Positions 1-7,365 of a stretch of DNA of 64,000 nucleotides are shown here, in pieces. How positions within the stretch are numbered: the stretch's first letter is position 1; each line of letters begins with the position of its first letter. A program made the translations under genes and the position numbers. The stretch comes from CAVOKN01 sp963696505 (GTDB taxonomy: Bacteria > Pseudomonadota > Gammaproteobacteria > Burkholderiales > Rhodocyclaceae). The notes below the pieces were generated by a model. The model did not search any database. It saw only the letters and a list, made by a program, of their open reading frames with translations, and had not been told where the DNA came from. The stretch covers positions 109,319 to 173,318 of the forward strand of contig CAVOKN010000012.1 in assembly GCA_963696505.1 (NCBI GenBank). Direction: 5' to 3'.

Positions 1-1
1 C

Positions 2-517
2 CGGCTTCAGGAGGTGGCGCTGACCGACGTCCTCACCGGATTCCCGAACCGGCGCTACGGCATGGAACGCGTCCAGCAGGAGTGGGCCGTGGCGAGCCGG
101 TCGGCAAGGCCGATGGCTTGCCTGATGATCGACCTGGACGACTTCAAGGTCATCAACGACACATACGGTCACGACGTCGGCGACACGGTGCTCAAGCATA
201 CCGCCGCCGCCCTCAAGAGGGGCCTGAGGACACAGGACGTGATCTGCCGTACCGGCGGCGACGAGTTTCTCGTCATCTGCCCCGACACCGGTCTTCAGGC
301 GGCCCTGGTTTGCGCCGAGCGGGTGCGGCGGTCGGTGGAAAGCCTTTCCATTCCCACCGGCATGCTTCAGCTCAAGAGCACGATCAGCATCGGCGTGGCG
401 ATACGGGATCCCGGAATGAACAACGCCGACGACCTGATCAAGCGTGCCGACCAGGGGGCTTATCTGGCCAAGCAGCAAGGACGCAACCGCGTCGCCACGG
501 TCCAGGCAACACCCTGA
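2..517 (+). CDS. Diguanylate cyclase GGDEF domain, 5' end cut by window
   Basis: The frame is already open at the window edge, so only the C-terminal catalytic domain is seen. It starts with the usual GGDEF-domain entry (LTDVLTGFPNRR) and carries an intact GGDEF signature at about residue 85 of the visible part. An RxxD motif (RTQD) lies exactly five residues before it, which in this family is the product-binding inhibitory I-site. By family knowledge it makes c-di-GMP from two GTP and is feedback-inhibited. The upstream sensory part is not visible. It is the first of three GGDEF genes in the window. Confidence 0.9.
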   Translation, partial: RLQEVALTDVLTGFPNRRYGMERVQQEWAVASRSARPMACLMIDLDDFKVINDTYGHDVGDTVLKHTAAALKRGLRTQDVICRTGGDEFLVICPDTGLQAALVCAERVRRSVESLSIPTGMLQLKSTISIGVAIRDPGMNNADDLIKRADQGAYLAKQQGRNRVATVQATP

Positions 518-552
518 TTTGACGACCGAAGTCATAGTAAGGCCGGGCTTCC

Positions 553-579
553 TCAAGTTTTCCCTTCAGGCGCCGTAAC
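553..579 (+). promoter_or_regulatory. Candidate sigma-28 (FliA) promoter
   Basis: TCAAGTTT, 11 bases, then GCCGTAAC. The FliA consensus is TAAAGTTT-N11-GCCGATAA; the -35 matches 7 of 8 and the -10 keeps GCCG but lacks the following A. It sits 33 bases before the ATG of the REC-GGDEF-EAL gene. The call is by eye only. Confidence 0.45.
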
Positions 580-611
580 GGGTCTCGACAACGGTGTATT
601 GCGCTCAAGAA

Positions 612-2375
612 ATGGACCGCGGCGAAATCCAAAGAATGCTCGATGAACGACCGATCCGGATGCTGGTGGTGGACGATTCGGAGGACGACGCGTTTCTGCT
701 CTATTCGGAGCTTGTCAGCCGCGGTGCCAAGATCGACTATCAGCGCGTCGACAACGCCTCCGAGATGGCGGCAGCGGTCACCACGGGGGAGTGGGACGTG
801 ATCCTTTGCGATCACAACATGCCAGGCTTCGACTCCTTCGGAGCGCTCGAGGTGTTGAAGCAGAGCAGCAAAGACATACCCTTCATCATCTATTCCGGGG
901 CCATCAGCGACGCGCAGGCCATCATCGCGATGGGCAACGGCGTCAGCGACTACATTCAGAAGGGCAATTTCGCAAGGCTCGTGCCCGTGATCGAACGGGA
1001 GTTGCGCGGCGCGGCGACACGCCGGGCCGTGCGTCAGGCCGATCACCGCATCAAGGAACTTGCCTTCTACGACAGCCTGTCGAGCCTGCCGAACCACAAC
1101 CTGTTCTGTGCCCGCGTCGATGAGTGGATCGCCGAGTGGGAACACCGCGGCAAGGAGCCGTGCGGTGCTCTGTACTACATCGACGTCGACCGCTTCATGC
1201 GCATCAACTCGTCGTTCGGCTACGACATCGGCAATCAGATCCTTCGCCAAGTAGCCCAGCGCCTGGGCGAATGTGCCGGGCAGCATGCGATGCTGGCGCG
1301 GCTGGGCGGAGACGAATTCGGTGTCTTCTATCCGCAACTGGCCGGGAGGGCGGCGGCAGAGGCTTTCGGTCAGTGGCTTATCCAGGCATTCGATGCGCCG
1401 TTCATGAAGGGCAACCTCGAGCTTTACCTCACGCCGAGTATCGGTGTGGCTCTGCTCCCGGCGGACGGTGCCGACGTCTATGAGATCTTGATGAATGCCG
1501 AGACGGCGATGGCTGTGGCCAAGCGCAGCGGTGGCAACCATGTGCTGTTTTATACGCGCGATCTGAACGCAACCTCGGCGGAGCGGTTGGCCCTGGAAAG
1601 CGACCTGCGCCATGCGATCGAACGCAACGAGCTATTCCTGCAATACCAGCCGGTGGTTCACTCCCTGGCTGGCTCCGTCGCCGGGGCGGAAGCCCTCCTG
1701 CGGTGGCGCCATCCGATGCTGGGGCTGATGCCGCCCGACCGGTTTATTCCGATCGCCGACGAGTCGGGACTGATCGTGGAGATTGGCGAATGGGTGCTTA
1801 GGCAGGCCTGCGCCCAAGGGCGGGCCTGGCACGACGCCGGACATCGCAACCTGTGCGTTTCGGTGAATGTGTCGGCGGTGCAGTTCGCACAGCCCCGCCT
1901 GCTCGAAGTGGTGGCCAGTGCGCTTGCCGATTCCGGATTCCGGCCCGAATGCCTCGAACTGGAAATCACAGAGGCGGTCCTGATGCGCGATGCCGAGAGC
2001 ACCATTGCGATGCTGCGTGCGCTCAAGAGCGTGGGCGTGCAGATCTCCATGGACGACTTCGGAACCGGGTATTCGTCTCTGTCATATCTGAGACGCTTTC
2101 CGATCGACATCCTAAAGATCGACAAGTCCTTTGTGCGCGACATCGGATCCGACGCCGAAGACGAAGCGATCGTCCGGGCCATCATGGCGCTGTCGCGAAG
2201 TCTGAGGTTGACGACGATCGCCGAAGGGGTCGAAAAGGTCGAACAGTTGCGGTTCCTCGAGAAGGAGGGCTGCGATCGCTTCCAGGGCTTCTATTTCAGT
2301 CGCCCTCTGGACATCGAGGTGTTCCAGGCCAGACTGGCGACAGAACATCGGGAGGTTGCCGGAACAATTCATTAG
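612..2375 (+). CDS. Response regulator with GGDEF and EAL domains (c-di-GMP turnover)
   Basis: Three domains are visible in about 587 residues: a CheY-like receiver (about 15-130, phospho-acceptor Asp in LCDHNMP), a GGDEF domain (about 165-320, signature GGDEF intact) and an EAL domain (about 335-575). EAL catalytic elements are present: EALLRW, SVNVS, EITE, DDFGTGYSS, LKIDKSF, AEGVE and QGFYFSRP. It may therefore make or degrade c-di-GMP, with the EAL part looking fully competent. Start codons at 594 (GTG), 612 (ATG) and 636 (ATG) are all possible and none has a strong ribosome site. A weak FliA-type promoter lies just upstream. The receiver resembles that of the sensor kinase ending this cluster. 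Confidence 0.88.
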   Translation: MDRGEIQRMLDERPIRMLVVDDSEDDAFLLYSELVSRGAKIDYQRVDNASEMAAAVTTGEWDVILCDHNMPGFDSFGALEVLKQSSKDIPFIIYSGAISDAQAIIAMGNGVSDYIQKGNFARLVPVIERELRGAATRRAVRQADHRIKELAFYDSLSSLPNHNLFCARVDEWIAEWEHRGKEPCGALYYIDVDRFMRINSSFGYDIGNQILRQVAQRLGECAGQHAMLARLGGDEFGVFYPQLAGRAAAEAFGQWLIQAFDAPFMKGNLELYLTPSIGVALLPADGADVYEILMNAETAMAVAKRSGGNHVLFYTRDLNATSAERLALESDLRHAIERNELFLQYQPVVHSLAGSVAGAEALLRWRHPMLGLMPPDRFIPIADESGLIVEIGEWVLRQACAQGRAWHDAGHRNLCVSVNVSAVQFAQPRLLEVVASALADSGFRPECLELEITEAVLMRDAESTIAMLRALKSVGVQISMDDFGTGYSSLSYLRRFPIDILKIDKSFVRDIGSDAEDEAIVRAIMALSRSLRLTTIAEGVEKVEQLRFLEKEGCDRFQGFYFSRPLDIEVFQARLATEHREVAGTIH

Positions 2376-2518
2376 TCTTGAACGCGGCGCCCGGCAGGGT
2401 GCGGCGGCCACAGCTTGCCTTCTAGCGGGGAGGTGACCGAAGGGCTTGTAGGACAATCCCCTACTTGCATGTTTGCGCGCGCTCGTACAGCATTCTCCGA
2501 AACGGGCCGATTCCCATG

Positions 2519-2538
2519 TTGTCGTGCATTGGCGACAA
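2519..2538. promoter_or_regulatory. Palindrome upstream of flhDC
   Basis: TTGTCG, 8 bases, CGACAA: a perfect 6-bp inverted repeat in the 208-bp gap between the c-di-GMP gene and flhD, 46 bases before the flhD start. A GACAATCC element inside it also occurs at 2452-2459. This could be an operator for a regulator of flhDC, but no known site is recognised. Confidence 0.3.
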
Positions 2539-2583
2539 TCCTCTCCAGCGTGACGCAATGTCGCGTCCGCCAGGGAGGGCAAC

Positions 2584-2901
2584 GTGAGAACCGCAGAGAT
2601 GAATAACGAGATGAAGGAACTCAACCTCGCCTATCTGATGCTTGCGCAGCAGATGCTCAGGCAGGATCGTGATTCCGCAATGTTCCGCCTCGGCATTTCG
2701 GAAGACATCGCGCAGATGCTCGAAGATCTGACCCCGGGCCAAGTGTTGAAGATGTCGGGTGCCAACATGCTTCTGTGCCGCTTTCGCTTCGACGACCGCC
2801 TGTTGCTGGGCCTGCTTGCCAGCCATGAGCGGGAATCCGGTACGGCGCGACTGCACGCCATGATTCTGGCGGCCGACAAGCCCGTCGAAGCCGTTGCCTG
2901 A
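2584..2901 (+). CDS. flhD: FlhD, flagellar master regulator subunit
   Basis: This 105-residue protein has the FlhD core (LNLAYLMLAQQML followed by AMFRLGI). With FlhC it forms the DNA-binding FlhD4C2 activator that switches on class II flagellar genes in enterics and many betaproteobacteria. The GTG at 2584 is preceded by GGGAGG at good spacing; an in-frame ATG at 2599 is the alternative. flhC follows after 11 bases, so the two are co-transcribed. An flhDC operon together with FleSR is a mixed regulatory set-up. Confidence 0.93.
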   Translation: MRTAEMNNEMKELNLAYLMLAQQMLRQDRDSAMFRLGISEDIAQMLEDLTPGQVLKMSGANMLLCRFRFDDRLLLGLLASHERESGTARLHAMILAADKPVEAVA

Positions 2902-2912
2902 GGACATCGGAC

Positions 2913-3470
2913 ATGCGTAACAAGAGCATCGTTTCGGAGGGACGCGAGATTCAGCTCGCCACCGAGCTCATACAGCTCGGCGCACGGCTCCAGATGCTCG
3001 AAGCAGAGACTCATCTCAGCCGCGAGCGACTGCTCAAGCTCTACAAAGAGGTAAAGGGCGAGTCGCCGCCGAAGGGCATGCTGCCATTTTCCACGGACTG
3101 GTTCCTCACTTGGCAGCCCAACATCCACGCCTCGCTGTTCATGTCCTTTCACCGATTCATGCGGCAGAACGCCGCGAATTCGGGGTTGGACGCCATCATC
3201 AAGGCGTACCGACTGTATCTCGACCATCTCCAGGATAACGGGATGGAGCAAGTGTTGTCGCTGACCCGAGCCTGGACGCTGGTGCGCTTTTTCGATGCCA
3301 GGATGCTGAAACTGGCACGCTGCACGCGCTGCAGCGGCCAGTTCATATCGGATGCGTTCGACCTGACCGACAAGTATGTTTGCGGCCTGTGCCATGTTCC
3401 GGCGCGTGCCGGAAAGACCCGGCGCAAGCTGCAGGAGATTCGCGAGCAGGGCGCTGCATTGACCGTCTGA
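2913..3470 (+). CDS. flhC: FlhC, flagellar master regulator subunit
   Basis: This 185-residue protein matches FlhC along its length. The four zinc ligands are visible as CTRC near residue 138 and CGLC near residue 158. FlhC supplies most of the sequence-specific DNA contact of the FlhDC complex. The stop is followed within 30 bases by a strong rho-independent terminator, so flhDC forms its own transcription unit, separate from motAB. Confidence 0.95.
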   Translation: MRNKSIVSEGREIQLATELIQLGARLQMLEAETHLSRERLLKLYKEVKGESPPKGMLPFSTDWFLTWQPNIHASLFMSFHRFMRQNAANSGLDAIIKAYRLYLDHLQDNGMEQVLSLTRAWTLVRFFDARMLKLARCTRCSGQFISDAFDLTDKYVCGLCHVPARAGKTRRKLQEIREQGAALTV

Positions 3471-3497
3471 CCTCCTCCTTGCGCTAGCAAGGGGCTT

Positions 3498-3539
3498 ATG
3501 CCGTTCCGGGCGTGGCTTCTCCCGGGCGGCATTTTTTTT
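3498..3539 (+). terminator. Rho-independent terminator after flhC
   Basis: Arms 3498-3510 and 3521-3532 pair (ATGCCG with CGGCAT, then CCGGG with CCCGG, two bases bulged) around a 10-base loop. A run of eight T follows at 3532-3539. It closes the flhDC operon. Confidence 0.88.
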
Positions 3540-3554
3540 GTCCTCTTGCCCTGC

Positions 3555-3582
3555 TCAAGTTCGCGTGAACACCCGCCGATAG
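3555..3582 (+). promoter_or_regulatory. Sigma-28 promoter for motAB
   Basis: TCAAGTTC, 12 bases, GCCGATAG. The -10 matches the FliA consensus at 7 of 8 positions and the -35 at 6 of 8; the spacer is one base longer than in E. coli, as also seen at fliC in this window. It lies about 94 bases before motA and just after the flhC terminator. Confidence 0.7.
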
Positions 3583-3675
3583 TTGGTTCGCACAACGGCG
3601 GCGTCACGCTCCGGCCAGGAGCGCCACACCGCCGAACCTCAGGACCGGACCAGTAAGCCCTCGCGGAGTCTGCGC

Positions 3676-4536
3676 ATGTTCGTCATCATCGGCTGGCTAA
3701 TCGTTCTGGGCGCAGTGCTCGGCGGATTTGTGATGGTCGGCGGGCATGTCGCCGCACTGATACAGCCCTCGGAACTGATCACCATCGGCGGCGCCGCCCT
3801 TGGAGCGTTTCTGGTCTCCAACAGCCCGAAAGTCATCAAGGCCACGCTCGGGGCGATGCCCTCTTTGTTCAAGGGCTCGAAGTACACCAAGGCGCTCTAC
3901 ATGGACATGCTGTCCATGCTCTACGAGGTGCTAGCCAAGGTACGCAAGGAGGGTCTGATGTCGATCGAGAACGACGTCGAGAACCCGGACCAGAGCCCGA
4001 TTTTCGGCAAGTACCCGACGATCGCCGGCGATCACCACGCCATGGAGTTCCTTACAGACTATCTGCGCATGATGGTCGGCGGCAATCTGAACGCCTTCGA
4101 AATAGAGAACCTTATGGACAACGAGATCGAAACCCATCACCACGAGGGGGAAGTGCCGGCGCATGCTCTGGCCAAGTTGGCCGACGGCCTGCCGGCCTTC
4201 GGCATCGTGGCTGCGGTGATGGGGGTCGTGCATACCATGGAATCGGTGGGCATTCCGCCATCGGAACTGGGAAAGCTGATTGCAGCTGCACTTGTGGGCA
4301 CCTTCCTCGGAATTCTACTGTCCTATGGATTCGTGGGGCCGCTCGCTACCGCCCTGGAGCAGAAACTTCACGAGTCCACGAAGATGTTCCAGTGCATGAA
4401 GGTTGTGCTGCTCGCCAGCATGAACGGCTATGCGCCGCAGGTGGCTATAGAGTTCGGGCGCAAGGTTCTGTTCTCCACCGAGCGCCCGAGCTTCAGAGAG
4501 CTCGAGGAAGAGGTCAAGAGTCGCAAGGCGAGATAG
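3676..4536 (+). CDS. motA: MotA, stator channel subunit
   Basis: This 286-residue protein starts at ATG 3676, which has GGAG upstream; an open frame further upstream lacks homology. It shows four membrane segments in the MotA pattern (first MFVIIGWLIVLGAVLGGF, later GLPAFGIVAAVMGVVHTM and FLGILLSYGFVGPLA). With MotB it forms the proton-driven stator. The large cytoplasmic loop after segment 2 contacts FliG. It resembles the enteric-type MotA; the second, MotC-type copy is at 12.6 kb. Confidence 0.95.
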   Translation: MFVIIGWLIVLGAVLGGFVMVGGHVAALIQPSELITIGGAALGAFLVSNSPKVIKATLGAMPSLFKGSKYTKALYMDMLSMLYEVLAKVRKEGLMSIENDVENPDQSPIFGKYPTIAGDHHAMEFLTDYLRMMVGGNLNAFEIENLMDNEIETHHHEGEVPAHALAKLADGLPAFGIVAAVMGVVHTMESVGIPPSELGKLIAAALVGTFLGILLSYGFVGPLATALEQKLHESTKMFQCMKVVLLASMNGYAPQVAIEFGRKVLFSTERPSFRELEEEVKSRKAR

Positions 4537-4551
4537 CCCCGATCACTGCCC
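4534..4551. repeat. 18-base sequence shared with the fliO-fliN gap
   Basis: TAGCCCCGATCACTGCCC at the motA stop is identical to 29801-29818, where it forms half of a hairpin. Here no complementary arm is seen. Confidence 0.6.
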
Positions 4552-4608
4552 TCGCATGAGACATGGATCGGAACCAGCCGCGCCCGAGGCCAATCAACAG
4601 ACCACGAC

Positions 4609-5565
4609 ATGAGCGACGATTCCCAAAGACCGATTGTCGTCAAGCGCATCCGGAAGGGGGGCGGAGGCCATCACGGCGGTGCGTGGAAGATCGCCTATGC
4701 GGACTTCGTGACGGCGATGATGGCGTTCTTTCTCCTCATGTGGCTGATCGGGTCCACCGCCAAGGGCGATCTGGACGGCATTGCGGAGTACTTCCAAACC
4801 CCCCTGAAGGTGGCGCTCCAGGGCGGATCGGGAGCCGGCGATGCGTCGAGTTTGATAAAGGGCGGAGGGCAGGATCTGACGCGAAGCGCAGGCCAAGTCA
4901 AGCGTGGCGACGTGGAGGCCCAGCAGAAGATCATCAACCTCCAGGCCCACAAGGGGGAACATGACCAGGAGCGGGAAGCGCTCCGTCTGTCCGAGCTGAA
5001 GACCAAGATCGAGGGCATGATCGACGCAACGCCTAACCTGGGCGCCTTCAAGAACCAACTCCTGCTTGACCTGACGTCCGAGGGGCTGCGGATCCAGATC
5101 GTCGATGCGCAAAACCGGCCGATGTTCGACCTGTCCAGCGCGGAACTCAAGTCGTATGCAAAAGAAATATTGCGGCACATCGGATCGGCACTCAACGGTG
5201 TCGAGAACCGGATCAGTCTTTCCGGACACACCGATGCGACGCCGTTTGCGGGGGGCGAGAAGGGCTTTTCCAATTGGGAGCTTTCGGCCAGCCGCGCCAA
5301 CGCCTCACGGCGCGAGCTGATTGCGGGAGGCATGGATGAAACGAAAGTGCTGCGGGTTGTCGGGTTGGCTTCAACCGTCATGTTCGACGGGCAGGATCCC
5401 TTCAATCCCATCAATCGCCGAATCAGCATCATCGTGATGAACAAGAAGACGGAAGAGTCTGTGCTCCGCGATGCGGCGGGTATCGATGTCGGTTCGGCGG
5501 AGGACGTGTCGCGGGAAGTCGTCGGCGGAGAGTCTTCCCGAGGAGCGGGGCAGGGGGCTCGCTGA
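4609..5565 (+). CDS. motB: MotB, stator peptidoglycan-binding subunit
   Basis: This 318-residue protein has a short basic N-terminus, one membrane segment containing the proton-binding Asp (AYADFVTAMMAFFLLMWL), a linker and a C-terminal OmpA-like domain (LSGHTDATPF, NWELSASRA). It anchors the MotA/MotB stator to peptidoglycan and carries protons. It follows motA by 72 bases. The family usually runs 300-330 residues, so length is normal. Confidence 0.95.
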   Translation: MSDDSQRPIVVKRIRKGGGGHHGGAWKIAYADFVTAMMAFFLLMWLIGSTAKGDLDGIAEYFQTPLKVALQGGSGAGDASSLIKGGGQDLTRSAGQVKRGDVEAQQKIINLQAHKGEHDQEREALRLSELKTKIEGMIDATPNLGAFKNQLLLDLTSEGLRIQIVDAQNRPMFDLSSAELKSYAKEILRHIGSALNGVENRISLSGHTDATPFAGGEKGFSNWELSASRANASRRELIAGGMDETKVLRVVGLASTVMFDGQDPFNPINRRISIIVMNKKTEESVLRDAAGIDVGSAEDVSREVVGGESSRGAGQGAR

Positions 5566-5744
5566 GTTTCGGAGCCGTGTGCGGGCGGCCGTGCGGGGCG
5601 TTCAGCGGGGCGCTGGCCACGAGCTTCACAGACGCGAGCGCGATCGGGATTCCGCAACTGGATCGGACCATGCGTGAGCGAAACACCGCCGGCCGCCGAC
5701 CGTTGGCGGATGTACCGCCAGAAGTTGCGCGACAGGAGCATCCG

Positions 5745-6050
5745 ATGGAAACGAGCGTGTTCGCCAGTGACGGCAAAGCTGTAATCCGTTTGAGCGGACA
5801 TTTCGACCTCAGTGCGCATCGTGCGTTTCGCGAAGCCGTGGAACGCGCAATGGGGTCGTGCGACGTGCGGGAGGTGCTGGTGGACCTGGCCGGCGTCGGT
5901 TATCTCGACAGTTCGGCCTTGGGTATGCTGCTGATGCTGCGGGATCGGGCGCGGGCCAATGCTTGGCACGTGTGCCTGGCGAACTGCCGGGGTGACGTGA
6001 AGCAGGCGCTGTGCGTCGCCAATTTCGGCCGGCTGTTCGCCATCACGTGA
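5745..6050 (+). CDS. STAS-domain protein (anti-anti-sigma factor-like)
   Basis: A 101-residue single STAS domain. The conserved phospho-acceptor region YLDSSALGMLLMLRD is present around residues 52-66, the serine being the residue phosphorylated in SpoIIAA-type proteins. ATG 5745 is chosen because AGGAG precedes it; the open frame extends upstream without homology. In this family such proteins bind anti-sigma kinases or act in partner switches, but no kinase or phosphatase partner is encoded nearby. Its place between motB and flhB suggests a motility-related role, by context only. Confidence 0.8.
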   Translation: METSVFASDGKAVIRLSGHFDLSAHRAFREAVERAMGSCDVREVLVDLAGVGYLDSSALGMLLMLRDRARANAWHVCLANCRGDVKQALCVANFGRLFAIT

Positions 6051-6205
6051 CACCAGCGCCGCCTTCGGGGGGCCACCAGGCCCGGGATTCCAGGCGGCTG
6101 CCAAATCCGGAATAGGAGGGTTAAAGCGGCCGTTTTCCGGCCGGCGGTGCTTTCGGCTTGCTTCGATAATCGGCAGCGTACAGGCAAACCGTGGGCGGGA
6201 CCGCC

Positions 6206-7345
6206 GTGGCGGACGACTCCGATCTCGAACGAACAGAACCGGCATCGCAGCGCAGGCTGGAACAGGCGCGCGAAGAAGGGCAGGTTCCCCAGTCGCGGGA
6301 ACTGTCGACGTTTCTCGTCCTGATCGCCGGGACCGGCGGGGTCTGGGCTCTCGGCAACTGGCTCACCGAACGCTTCGGCGGCGTTCTGCGCCACGGTCTC
6401 ACCCTCGACCGCACGGCGGCCTTCGATCCCCAGGCGATGGGCTCGCGGCTGATCGAGATGGGCAGCGACGCCCTGATCACTCTCATGCCGCTGTTCCTGG
6501 TGCTGCTGGTGGCGGCAGTCGCAGGCCCTTTCTTTCTCGGCGGGCGCGTGTTTGCCCCCAAGGCCTTGAATCCCGATTTCACCCGGCTCGACCCGTTCAA
6601 GGGCTTCGGCCGCATGTTCTCGCTGCACGGACTGGCGGAACTGGTCAAGGCGATCGCCAAGTCTCTCGTCATTGGCCTGGTCGTCTTGTGGGTGGTGCGC
6701 CACGAGCAGGATGCGCTGTTTGCACTGGTCAGTCAGTCGGTGGATTCCGGCCTCGCCGCTTTCGCCCGCATGCTGCTGTTCGCGACTCTCGCTACGGTGG
6801 CGGGGCTGGCGCTGCTGGCGGCAATCGACGTTCCGTTCCAGCTCTGGCAGTACTACTCCAAGTTGCGTATGACCAAGGAAGAGGCGCGCCAGGAAGCCAA
6901 GGAGATGGAGGGCGATCCGCAGGTCAAGGCGCGCATTCGCAGCCAGCAGCGCGAGATGGCGCGCCGCCGCATGATGGCCGAAGTACCCAAGGCCGATGTT
7001 GTGGTCACCAACCCGACCCATTTTGCAGTGGCCTTGCGCTACGACGCGGCGCGGGACGGCGCGCCGCGCGTCGTGGCCAAGGGGGCGGGGCTGGTGGCGC
7101 AGAAGATACGCGAACTGGCGGCCCGGCATTCGGTGCCGGTGCTCGAAGCGCCGGCTCTGGCGCGGGCGCTGCATCGCCACGCCGACCTCGGCGACTCGAT
7201 TCCCGCTGCGCTCTACACGGCAGTCGCCGAAGTAATGGCCTGGGTCTATCAGCTCAGCGCCTATCTCAGGCAGGGCGGACTGCCGCCCACGGCGCCGCTG
7301 CAGATTGCCGTGCCTGCGGATCTCGACCCGGGTTCTGCGGCCTGA
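6206..7345 (+). CDS. flhB: FlhB, type III export switch protein
   Basis: This 379-residue protein has four N-terminal membrane segments and a cytoplasmic domain with the self-cleavage motif NPTH (VVVTNPTHFAVALRYD, about residue 265). FlhB switches export specificity from rod/hook to filament substrates after interacting with FliK. GTG 6206 gives the usual family N-terminus (ADDSDLERTEPAS); GTG 6191 is possible. It opens the flhB-flhA-flhF-flhG-fliA-motCD run. A separate FlhB C-terminal-domain protein lies at 42.6 kb. Confidence 0.95.
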   Translation: MADDSDLERTEPASQRRLEQAREEGQVPQSRELSTFLVLIAGTGGVWALGNWLTERFGGVLRHGLTLDRTAAFDPQAMGSRLIEMGSDALITLMPLFLVLLVAAVAGPFFLGGRVFAPKALNPDFTRLDPFKGFGRMFSLHGLAELVKAIAKSLVIGLVVLWVVRHEQDALFALVSQSVDSGLAAFARMLLFATLATVAGLALLAAIDVPFQLWQYYSKLRMTKEEARQEAKEMEGDPQVKARIRSQQREMARRRMMAEVPKADVVVTNPTHFAVALRYDAARDGAPRVVAKGAGLVAQKIRELAARHSVPVLEAPALARALHRHADLGDSIPAALYTAVAEVMAWVYQLSAYLRQGGLPPTAPLQIAVPADLDPGSAA

Positions 7346-7365
7346 CTCTTGCCCCCAAGACCTGA

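Noticed and set aside
438..1613. Long open frame (391 codons) on the minus strand across the REC-GGDEF-EAL gene
   Set aside because: It is antisense to a gene with intact domains, has shadow-type composition (His/Arg/Gln-rich) and no family motif.
4695..6245. 516-codon minus-strand open frame across motB and the STAS gene
   Set aside because: Antisense shadow with no recognisable domain.
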